Below, in pieces: positions 1 through 12,100 of a DNA stretch of 64,000 nt (position 1 is its first letter; each line of letters starts with the position of its first letter). This DNA is from Anticarsia gemmatalis (taxonomy: Eukaryota > Arthropoda > Insecta > Lepidoptera > Erebidae): contig NC_134765.1 of assembly GCF_050436995.1 (NCBI RefSeq), positions 10,195,501 to 10,259,500 on the forward strand, written 5' to 3'. Under the pieces are notes generated by a model, which was not told where the DNA came from, ran no database searches, and worked only from the letters and a program-made list of their open reading frames with translations. The position numbers were made by a program, and so were the translations under genes.

Positions 1-146
1 GGAGGGTCAGGGAGGTAGTCCACGAAGTCCGCCAGGCTGGTCTTGGAGCTAGGCGTCTGGGTCGGTGGGGGTACGGTCGTCGTGGTGGTGGGGCGCGGTG
101 CCGGAGTGGGGGCGGCCGTGGGGATGCCTGGACGTGGGCAGCATAC
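1..146 (-). CDS. CLIP protease exon 5 (partial): end of CLIP domain and Pro/Thr linker
   Basis: The acceptor is TTCTCCACAG before base 146. The exon opens with Val-Cys-Cys-Pro, which supplies cysteines 5 and 6 of the CLIP domain. A Pro/Thr-rich stretch (residues 289-318) with five consecutive Thr follows, then SLADFVDYLPDPP. It runs off the left edge in frame. The linker normally precedes the cysteine that tethers the light chain to the protease domain. Confidence 0.88.
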
Positions 147-3100
147 CTGTGGAGAATGTTTATGTTATAAACAAAGAAAGAAAGATGCAATCATATGTGA
201 TAGGTGATGGATGGCTAGAGACCTGCAAAATATTTCAAAATAGTGCTCTTTTTTATAAATTTTAATTAAACGTATATTAATCAACAGACTTGATAAGTCG
301 CAATTCAAAGTAAACCCCATCAAGTCTAGCAAAAAAATACTATAAATGCAGCTATAAGTGGAAAATTTTGAACAAGAGACTTTTTATTGAATTTGGTTGT
401 CAATTATGACAACAATCCTAATCACCATCTATGTTTAAACATAGATGGTGATTAGAACAAGTTTGACGCAAGGTTGACGACTAATCTCACGGAATTTAAA
501 AACTTCTAAGTTGCTTACCTTAGGGTTATTGCCCTCGAAGCCGCAGTGTGCTCTCCTGAGGATCTGCATGGCCTGAGTCCTGGACTCCTGGATGATCTTC
601 AGGTATGGCTGGCAGTTGTAGATGGAGATGCAGCTGCCGAGGCCTCCGTCAACCGTCTCACAACTTTCACCTAAGAAATAAAGAACTGATTAATTATTGT
701 CCTAACTTGAGTTAAATATGTACTTAAAGACCTTCGATTTTTTTACGAAATGTAAGTCTGTCTACTTCTAGGTACCTATTAGATATTTTTGTCGAAATGT
801 CTTGCTTGAAGCAAGACATTTCGACAAACGACTTGCATTTTAACCGACTTTAAGAAGAGAAGAAGGATCTCAGTTCATCTGAATTTTTGTTTATGACCCA
901 TGTCTTAAGTCAGCTTTGACTTACAACTGTGCCTTAGCGAGCCAGCAGATATTATCGTGCCCAACTGTTATTTTTACATATTGATTGATTCTACAAGACT
1001 ATTTAGACTAGTGCTAATCTAATCACCTAACGTTACCGATGCTCAAAACATATATTGTACCATTGCTATAATGCAATAGGATTCGTAATGTCAAAGGAAA
1101 ATAACTAAACAAAACAAACAAGCTGATAAATGACCTCTTGTCGGTATTTAAGTAATATGTTACTGAAGGTGCACAAACCAGTTCTCAATGTTATATTATA
1201 ATTTACGTAATGTTATGTATGCATTTTTTTTTATTCTAGTTACATTAAATTTAGGGACGTTTATCTATATATAGATATGCCAGTCCCATTGTGACCATCA
1301 CGAACAAGCAGCAACATAACTAATTTGATATATATACGCACACAAATACACACGCACGCCCACATATATGTGTGTGCGTGTACACGTACACACACATATA
1401 CACCCACACACACACATACAAATCCATTTTTTTATATATTTAAGTTTACATTAATATCAAATATATATAATGCTATATTAATGCATTTTTAAATTACGGG
1501 TTTTTTTAACAATGTAAAATATTCGAAATATTGTTATAGCGTAGAATACAGAATAGACCCTTAACGTGAAGTATAAGTGCCCTGCCTCACTAGGACGCCA
1601 TGGCGGCGTCGCTGGCTACGTATCCAAGCAGTTAATATTGAAATGTATGTCACCTAACTCACGTGGCGACGGTGTGGCAACATGACATTTTAATACTAAC
1701 TGCTTGGATACGTAGCCAGCGACGCCGCCATGGCGTCCTAGTGAGGCAGGGCACTTAGACAAAGTCAGCATCGTTCTGAATATAACTAGACCCAAATGTA
1801 GTGTTCCATTATCAGTTTGTCTATTAATTTCAAGACCCATAGTAATTTTCAGATAAAATCAACTTTGATAAACCCTTACTAACGAAGTGCTTGCTAATGT
1901 TACGTTATTTTACAGTTTGAGCTTTGTAGCATGTGGAAATCTCATAGGGTACAAGGATGTACATTATAAACTGTCGCATATCAAAAAAAGACGATTCGAT
2001 CGTATCAAATTTGAGTTAGGTATATCCCGAAATAGCACAAGTTCTACTACGACAACTAATTAAATCTGTAACAAAAAGTCATTGCATCAAATAAACAAAA
2101 ACTATGGAGTTGCAGTGCTACATACATACATGTACTATATAATACAAGGACATACAACATCCGCGTCTGTGCTTAATATATTTACTAGTGATTCAGACTA
2201 CTGTCAAACTGAAATATTAATTGATTTGACATTTAGGTGTGGCGACACAGACTGTGTTTTAAGGTCACTAATTGTTAAATATCAGTACCCTAAACATTTG
2301 CTTTTGCGATTGAGACATTTTTTCTCAAAAGGTTTCGCATTTTCATAATGGCCACTCAATTTTCACTCTAAAAAATTACGAAAAAGTATTTTCCAACTCG
2401 GACATGGCCGCCTCTTCTTCGTTGGGGAGGAGAGTCTGGCCTAGCAGTGTGACCACAATGGATTAATAAAAGATTTTCGAACTTTATTCGACAAAAACCC
2501 TTCCTAAAATTCTTATTAGTTTTCCTGAAATAATAATTGTATGTGTAAAATACACTGTATAAAAAAGTCTTTTTAATTCTGTTTATCAATAAGTAATGTA
2601 CCAATGTGTTTTTTTACATGGATTTTTTTACAAAGTTATCAAACAGGTATATGACCATTGTTTATAGAAACAGAGAAATTATAAAATCTTTCCACAACAG
2701 GGAGATATTTTTACTCAAAACTAAAGCGAATTCACACATCAGTATAGTTACGACTCAAGTTTGCACCATTATGAATCCGGTTTATTGACAAGGTTAATGA
2801 CATGTTGAATTTACCATCAAAAATGGTACCACATGATGTAATAAGCATAATCATATACAAACATATAACCTGTTATATACCCGAAGGTTTCAGCAGAGGG
2901 TGTATGAAACACAACCGCGTTACGCCATTTACAATGTTAGTTACCGAACACATTACCAAACTTGACTACAAATGAAAATATTGTATTATTGAAAATACAT
3001 AGGTACTCGGGAATCGAACCCCGTGTTCAGCAATAGTATATACTACCGGCTGTACTACAAGGGCAGTCATTATTGACTTCATCTTATCCCATGTTACATG

Positions 3101-6100
3101 TTACGTAGGGTCGGTACAGCAGGTTTTTTCTGGTCACATCATGGTGTAAGGGGATTCGACGGATTTTTTACAACCGGCCGCCCGCCTCAAATCGATCCTC
3201 CTTGGGAATACAATCCACGGAGACAGTAATTTTCATTTAAATATATTTTAGTTTTGTAACAGTCGGTCACTTGACCCGTAATGTACCGGCTATTTGACTG
3301 GTCTACAACCTGCCGACCTTGGGGCGAAACAACAACATATTAATGTTCCATCGAGTTGATGAGATGAATAGACATGCTTAGGTTTTGTTATTTAATTGTT
3401 TTACACGTTCTTTGATTATATTTGTGTGATGAGCACGCGTATCTGTTCTGAGCCTGGTTGTTAATTTATCTATAAGTTATGTATTTAGAAGTATACAAGT
3501 ATGTTTATCAGTTATTTGGTTACAATAGTACCAGCTCTGCTTAGTTCGGAATCAAATGGCCGTGTTTAAGTTGTCCAATGACATTTTTTTTATTGTAGAG
3601 AATCTACGGTCTATAAAATGGTGATCCAGGAATGGGTATTATTTTAGTATTCGGATTCTAGTGCTTTTAAGGGTGTTTAAATTGATAGCTTGTTATATTT
3701 AAGCTCCTTTGAAGTAAATAGTGACAAATATCAATAGCTGAATGGTTCAGTCAGATGCTAAAAAACATCTTCGGCGAATCGTATGCTGACTGTTATGAAC
3801 TACTAAAGCTTTTACATCTCAGAAATTTATAGTTGACGAAATAGTTGTAATAAACATGATTTAGCGATACAAAATAGAGTATCTTTAATCAGTTTTTATG
3901 TAAAAGCAATATTTGTTTGCATCTTTGAACTGTTTACCCTACACTAACTTCATGATGAATTCTGCTCAATTAAGACATACAATTTAGATCTATACATATT
4001 AAGTAAAGCTGTTACTTAAGCATTTAAATACATACGTTTTGCATGGTTATTACGTGCATGCTTTATTAATGCCGTTTGTTGATTATGATTAAACAAATAT
4101 AAATCTTTTACTGTCCATTTTTCTATCGTTCCGATAATGTCAATTCTGAACAGCAATAGGAAAATACAACATTGTAAAGACGTATTATTATCACTATTGG
4201 CACTTTACTTAACACCTACAGTCTAAATATCAAGACACGTTTGTTAGGTATAGTGTTAGACAACTTACAAATAGCTAGAACATGAGACAAAGTTATTTGC
4301 TAATAGTAATACGATGAATGTAATAATAACGCTGGATAATAAAATTAATAAGGTATAACTACAAAAATATAATATTATTTGTGGATTAAGTTATTAAGAG
4401 ATTTTAAATGCTAAAGTCAAACTATTTTGTAAAACTACAGATTTATGAGAAAAAGAAAAAATATGTTCACGTTATTCAAAAGGTTATCCATATTTTTATC
4501 ATTTTATAAATGTTAATAGAATTCTTGTGATAATTAGATTCTGATTCCCTTCTTAATATTCAAGATACATAATAATATTATTATTTAATATGTTACATAC
4601 ATTTTTGCACATGATTAGTGTATTAAAACTTTAATAATTATATATTAAGTAAAATCTACGGGATTATTACCCGGTTTCTGCGGTACATTTAGCGGTAGTT
4701 TATCTATTCAATAGCATTTTTTTCTATGAGTTTAAACGCTATTGAATAGATAAACTACCGCTAAATGTACCTACCTCACAAACCCGTAGTATGACGATCA
4801 TGCAAATCGTATATTTTTTTTTTCGTTAGTTACATGTTATTAGTTTTCACTTTTCATTTACATACAAACATAAAATCACACATTCAAAAATGCCACTTGC
4901 TACGATCCTTAAAAATTCCCCTTCTTAGGTCCTATTTTATTAGAATATTTATTCATTAACCTTGTTATATTATTATCATGCTTAACTTAACATTAAATAT
5001 TATTTACATACATTGATTATTTACAAGTTTAAGTTAGTTACATCATGCAGTTCCAAATATGTTTTCTTCTTACCAAAGGGCGGTGGGGTTCCGAAACCGA
5101 AGTTATTCCTCGAGTCCGTTTGGACAACCGGTACTGGCGTGAGGGGGGGCAGGGTTGTTCCTTCATCACTCTTGGGGGTGTCTTCAAACTTCACCGGATC
5201 GTTTTCTGGCACCGAAGCGTCTAACAGGGATATAATTTAGTAAATTTTTTGAGTCTTCTGTTTGAATGATAGTGGTCAACCTAGTGTCGAAGTTGTTTAA
5301 GCCGCCCGAAGGCCTTTGACGTGGCTTAACGGCTGTTATCTTAATTGACTACAATCAGGACCAACTTTTTACGTGCCCTTTAAAGCACGGAGACGCCTAG
5401 TTCAAATACCACTATCATATGCGGTCACCTATCTATGGAATGACCGCGCCAAGGTTAGCTTAACCCACAGACTCATATTTAATTTAGTATCTTAATTCAA
5501 GCCAACATTATATGAGTCAAAAAGCGTTATAATTAGCAGCCTAGCCTTTCTTCTAACTATGTTGGAGTCGGCTTCCAGTTTCACCGGATGCAGCTTAATA
5601 CCAGTATTATACAAGAAGCGACTGCCTATGGGACCTCCACAACCCAGTTACCTGGGTTATAACACGATACCCCTCGGTAAGACTGGTCATCAGCCTTTTC
5701 AGATTCAGACTACTGGTAATGATTGTCAAAAATAAACAATGTGGCTTACTGGACGTAAATACAAATATATCATAATCATAATATTTATTTGTAGTAGCAA
5801 CGTTTTGGTGAAACAGCCATTTGGAACAATTTTGTGAGTTAAACAGCGTGTAATTTAAAATGAGGTTTTATTTTGCGTCGTGGTCGATGGCTTTTTATTG
5901 GCTGTAGTGCGTCAGACAGACAAATGTTATCATTGAACTATTGGACTAATTTTGTGAATGAAATATAGATTTAAATAGTTGAATACCTGCTATAATGTAG
6001 ACTTATTTACTCGTATAAATTGTTGTTAACATAAGTACTTTCATATTTGACATTTTATAACATATACTGATTGTTATTTTATTTTCCATATATTTGTTTA

Positions 6101-9100
6101 ATTTATTCAATATGTTAGTTCTATATAACAACTTCTCTAGATTGACTTTAGTGCTGTGTGTGCTCTAAAATTCCTTAGTTGCATGCTTAAACTTTATTAG
6201 TTAAATTAAATCTACTCTTGCATCTAAAGTTTCCATCCTTTCCCATCGTAGCCTGGTGTGTTTCCAGCTAATTTGTGCATCTAATTCTTTACATGTGTAT
6301 CGTGCAATTCCTGTTTATCTTCTTCTACATTATAATCGTAGTAAAATTCAACTCACCTTCCTGCCCCTTTTCCTGTGTATTTTCCTGGAATCCATCACCC
6401 CCTTGATTTCTGTCGTTAAAGTTCACTCCATTATTCTGTGAACCTTCATTGCCTTGGTTGGGTTGGAACCCATTGTTATCTGGGTTAGGTTGGAACCCAT
6501 TATTATCTTGGTTATTTTGGAAACCGTTATTATCCTGGTTCGGTTGGAAATTGTTATTCCCCTGGTCAGGTTGGAAGCCGTTCTGGTTTGGCTTATTGAA
6601 ATTCACATTGCCATCCTGTTCTTCAACAAATATAACTTTAGTCCCAGAATTTGGATTGTAATTGTCATTTATCGGTTGATCAGTTTCTATGATGTAGATG
6701 TTGTCTTGTGGTCGTTGCTGGTTCATCACTGGTCTCTGCTGGTTGGGCCTGAACACGTTGAGAAGACCTTCCCGTATCCTGTTTGGGGTTTGCAGCAGAC
6801 CCTGGCCGAAGAAGTTCTGGTTTTCTCTTTGAGGAAAGAAACCTGTGGGATAGATTTATGTTTGATGTCGGTGTTGTAGCCTTCGAGGTATTATAATACA
6901 AGATACCGAGAGGTTGATGTGCTTTTAGATGATATTATTATAAACTACCGACTTTTGTTTTGTAAGGTAACTTTGCTTAGAAAATAATTTTGATATTTTA
7001 ACAGATTTTCCATTCGTGATTTGTCGTTTAACATGTCAGTATTATTCATTGAATAAAATTATTTGATGGAGGAAAATTTGGCTTTACTTGTTAGTAGTAT
7101 TTTGTAAATACTTCCTACATGAATCATATATCTTAAATTGTTTTTGGGCTTCATTTTATGATTAAGTCACGTTTTTAGCATCAGAAATAATCACATTTTG
7201 TAGATTATCCTAGCATATTAAGTTACTTAGACATTTAAAATTGTATTGTTTATTGTGTAATTATATTATAAATTCGTATGCCTACAGTTATTAAGTCATT
7301 GATTCGTCTCAATTTGCATATCGAAACCTATAGAACTAATTGCTATAATTCCATGTTATTTATGTAACGGATTTTAAACCGCAAATTAATGACTTATATT
7401 CACGATTTACGATAATTATAATGTGATATTTTTGTAGTTTTTAATTGCTGAAAAAGAAATATATTATGTAGATCTAGATATAGTGAAATAAACAGTTTAT
7501 TTTGCAAAAAAGTAGGCAGGTAAATTTAATACTTATTTTAAAGACTAACCCTCTTATTCATAAAAATATATGAAGTTATGAAAGGCTTATAAAGAGTTTT
7601 ATTTCTTACTCCTTAGCGAAATGATAAAGAGAAAACATATTATAGTAGGTTTTTAACTAGGATTAGTGCTGTTACGTTTGTTTTAAAAGTATGACATAAC
7701 AAAATAATCATTTCATTTAGTAAATAAATACAAGATAATATTGTAAGGTCAAATGACATAGCCTCGGTCAATCTTGGGATAACCTATATTATAAAGGCAA
7801 GGAAAAATATTGTGACACGCGACACGCATGATATGTTATATTTGAGGTCATTTCCTACTTCAGTTCCGGCTAGTTTGTGAAGATAGTGTTTTGGTATTTC
7901 CATACTTTAAATACTTCGATGTAATGGCTGCGATTCAACTAATTTCTTTGAATGTGTATGAGATAAAATACTTAAGAACATTGTTAAACAGATCTGAGGG
8001 ACTATTTATTATATAGATTCTGAATATATATGTACGTATTCTGTGGATTTTGTTATGAATCTCTCAAGTTGTGGGCAGGGGCGGACAGATGCAGGTATAT
8101 AAAGTAAAGAATAACCCACGGTTTCTGAGGTACATTTAGCGGCAGTTTATCTATTCAATAGCGTTTAAACTCATATTTTGAAAATACGCTATTGAATAGA
8201 TAAACTACCGCTAAATGCCCTCAGAAACCGGGGTTCAGCTATTGACTTTGCTAGTCCGTTGTCGCAGGGGGCAAGAATATTGCTTTAGAATATGCAGGCT
8301 ACCAAATTTAGGGCTACTTTAGACATTAACTATACTAATATTATAAAGCTGAAGAGTTTGTTTGTTTAATTGTTTGTTTGTTTGAACGCGCTAATCTCGG
8401 GAACTACTGGTCCGATTTAAAAAAATCTTTCAGTGTTAGATAGCCCATTTATCGAGGAAGCTATATATCATCACGCTACGACCAATAGGAGCAGAGTAGC
8501 AGTGAAAAATGTTACAAAAACGGGGAAAATTATGATTCTCTTATGTGACGCAAGCGAAGTTGCGCGGGTCAGCTAGTTTATTAGAAATTGAATGGGAAAA
8601 TATGAATTTTATTATTTAGCAGTTTAATAACTCGCAATCATTAGGTGTTGTTCTTAATGATGACGTAATTTTCAAGTGCTTTCAATGACACGAGTTGAAG
8701 AATATTTAAATTTAATAGATTCTTTTGTTTTACACGTAAATGTTTTGTTGATTTGTCTGACCTTGGAAAATTGGATTTTTGAAGTTTATTATGATTGAAT
8801 CTTTGAATGTAATCATCTCAATTTTTGAAAACGATTTTTTATGAAATCAATACACTATTATAAAGTCTGCATCAGGTTATTGAATTTATTTCAGCCCTAC
8901 AATTATAGTAACTTTATAATGAATGTTTGAAAATAAATGTAATTTTCAATTGACGGCAATTATGAGACTAGAACACTGCCATTTATCTTTTGGAAGCCAT
9001 AACATGTATTTTATCGAAGTATGCATTGCAATTAAATAGTTTAATTTATTAAGATAAGACAATATTATTTTCTACCTTATCTAAATTACTATAACAATTA

Positions 9101-12100
9101 AACAAGTAATTAAAAGAAGGTTACATTTAGAAAGTAGATGTCTGTCTGACTTACGAACATAACGTCACTACGTGGTCGGAATTCCCCGACCTTGCAGCGA
9201 AACACTGAGTATTGGCTAGTGTCTGATGCTGTTTTACTTTCTTAATTAGTGATATTTAATTAGGAATTTGGGGTTTTAACTAATGTTTGATTTGTTAAAC
9301 TGATAGATGTAATAACATTTTATAGTATTATAATACATAGATCCAGGTCTTGAACCAGTTATAAGATTTGTTATTGTTTTTTTATCTGGAAATTCCGTGT
9401 ATTTCGTTTTTCGTTTCCGTGTATTTGGTACGAAGATTCCTTAGGAAGTGTAGAAGCACTAATAGAGGATTTTTGGAAACTCCCAGAGGGGGGTTAAATT
9501 AGGCGCAGGCAAAGCCACTGGCGGATAGCTAGTCACGAATATTTTCTCGAGATATCTCGGAAACCTATACTAACTACTTGCAATGAACTATATTATATAA
9601 CTACTTGTTTTTTATACTCTCAGTATATTGCAAATAAGTTTGACTTCCTATTTACAAATTGCATTGGGTTTTCCCGAGATATCCATTAAATCGGGATAAT
9701 AATATTCTGATATTATGTTATCCTTACAATTGTTTGTGTTCCTGTTATTCTTATTAATGATCATTATTCTGATTAATAGTATTTCCTTCCTCAAAAATAT
9801 TTTGATAATCAAATCACTAATTCACTACCAATTAAACCAGAAACTATTTTAATTACTTTAATCAAATCAATCTTATTTCGTTCTGTTTTAATTTGCAAAT
9901 ACATACATTAATTATTATTGTATTTTACTGACGATACTGACCCTAAAATAATCGTAAAGGAAAATAAAATATTTTTCAGTACAGTCAACTTAATAAAGAT
10001 TCATTTTACTTTGCAAACTTTTATCAGTTGTGTTGGTTTCATACGAAAAATAATCGAAACTAGTTCATATTCCCACTGTCAATGTAACCCAAATGATTCA
10101 AAGTTACCCGGTCAGGTTGACTGTATTAAATATCCATCTGGATCGATTATAGTATTTATGGTTGTCAAATGGCGGTTGTCCTGACAAGTTCCGGTTGTTA
10201 TAAACCTTTGCGTCAATGATAAATGTTGTCCATTGACACTGACATTAACTGTCATTAGAACTACATACGGCAAATAAGATCAATTTATTGCGGTCGATTT
10301 GATGTGATACAAGTATTATTTGTTTGGCATGATCGTTTTATGAAAAGATATGTCTATTATGCACAATGCAAGATGTGTCTTGCATTGAGAATTAATCTTA
10401 TGTCTAGGACTTTTACTAATATACAAATAATGGACACAAAGTATGAACAAACCATTTTTATTAACTTTTTCAAGCTACATATTTATTGTTTACTAATAAA
10501 TTTTGGATGATTTTAAAAATACGGATTGAAATATATCACGATGGAGTACTTAGTTTGGAAAAGATATCTGTCCAAACATAGGATATTATTTCATTTTATA
10601 CGAGGTCAATGCATCGTGCAATGTATGCATCGTATAGTAACTAGGCCTACAACTTTCGTTACTTATGTTATCATTTATGTGACCTCTGATTGTAGTAAAT
10701 ATAGTAAACACTCAACCTATGTATATTTATTTGAAATGCACATTTATCTGAAAGGTCAATGCTCTATTTCATGCTCCCGTTTTATATTAGAATCAATTAA
10801 TTTAAAGTAAGTTTTTTCTTTATTAGAAAAAACGATCACAAATCTGCTTTTTCATTCGCATTTAGCCAGTCAGCCATCTTTAAATCACTGTCAAACTATT
10901 GTACCACGTTTATTACTCTTTGTCCATTCATTCATATCAATGCTAAATTACACCTGACCTTTTTGAAGGACGTTACTGATTAGATCCGCAAACCTTACCA
11001 AAACTGGTACCTAATACAATAGCCAGACGTTAGAAACACACATGAATCATAGACAATAATAGACTAATGAATGAATGACATTGATCGATTTTACCGCGCT
11101 TTTTTACGTCAAAAATTCTCGGTTTTACCAGTCCGTGAATCAAATATTTGGCTGTATTATATTATTGGGTATTATTATGTAATTTTAGATGATGTATAAC
11201 AACAATCCGTGTGAGGGGATTCACATATGTGAAGCCAATTTATTGTGGAGATATTTTTTGTTGTAATTATGTCGGCTTAATGTTATACGGTGAAGTTATG
11301 GGGTTTTCAAATGGAATGCTAATAATGACGTGACTAGCTTTTATTTAAAACACACCTAAACAATATACATACAATGATGAAAGTACTTAAATTCTTATTT
11401 ACCTACTCAACATTTACTTATTGTAATTTTCTAAAACTAAGCCAGTCTTGTGGACTCTTAAAATTGGTAGGAGACCCGTGCCTAGGAAATAGAACAGTAG
11501 AGAGTTAAAGCACAATTAATAATAAATTCTGATATTTACATATTTTTCTAGAGCTTCAAAAAAATTATAAAATCAAAGGTAAAAGTTATTTATCACGGTT
11601 TCACTAAACGATTGCTTTCATATTACCTACTTATGGGCAGATTTCGAAATCGAAATCAACCAGATGGATGAGGAAAACGTATAATACTACGATGTTTTGA
11701 GTACGTTATCACGAGTGGTTCATGGTCACGTTGACTAGTAGCCTCTAGTACGAGGAGTCAGGGTCAAGGAGAATGAGGACGGAGTACTACATCAGATAAG
11801 AATATTATTTTCTTACATACGCCTCCGTGGCGCAGTGGTTAAGGTGGTGGGTTCGACTCCCATTCGGGACAATTATTTGTGCGATCCACAAATTGTTGTT
11901 GTTGGGATCGTTTGTACTTTGTGTCCATTGTTTGTATGTGTGTTAAGTCCCCGCGACGAAATAAAGACAGAAACATAGATAAAATTACATCTTTTTTTGT
12001 TCTTTTCTTCGTTCCTATAAGGGGAGGCAGAGACTAGAAAATGCCACTTGGTGCGATTCTTACAAACTTTCTTATTAATAAAGCTCATTGATTAAGAACG

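Larger units (their letters stand above)
671..5073 (-). other. CLIP protease intron 3
   Basis: No coding potential is seen. The intron holds the palindrome at 788, a CA microsatellite, a TA-flanked MITE at 1576, a LINE-tail fragment near 2398-2462, a tRNA-like SINE fragment near 3004-3075, a SINE at 3422 and a foldback MITE at 4670. The remainder is AT-rich DNA without recognisable features. Confidence 0.7.

Noticed and set aside
418..455. Palindrome as a bacterial-type terminator or CRISPR-like repeat
   Set aside because: The sequence is eukaryotic with introns, there is no spaced repeat array, and no other copy of the palindrome is seen.
6454..6879. 141-codon plus-strand frame opposite CLIP exon 2
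   Set aside because: Antisense shadow of the Q/N repeat exon, which joins in phase to four other exons.
11821..11870. Possible tRNA gene
   Set aside because: A and B boxes are present but their spacing is shortened and no acceptor stem forms. The flanking sequence recurs in three other SINE copies.
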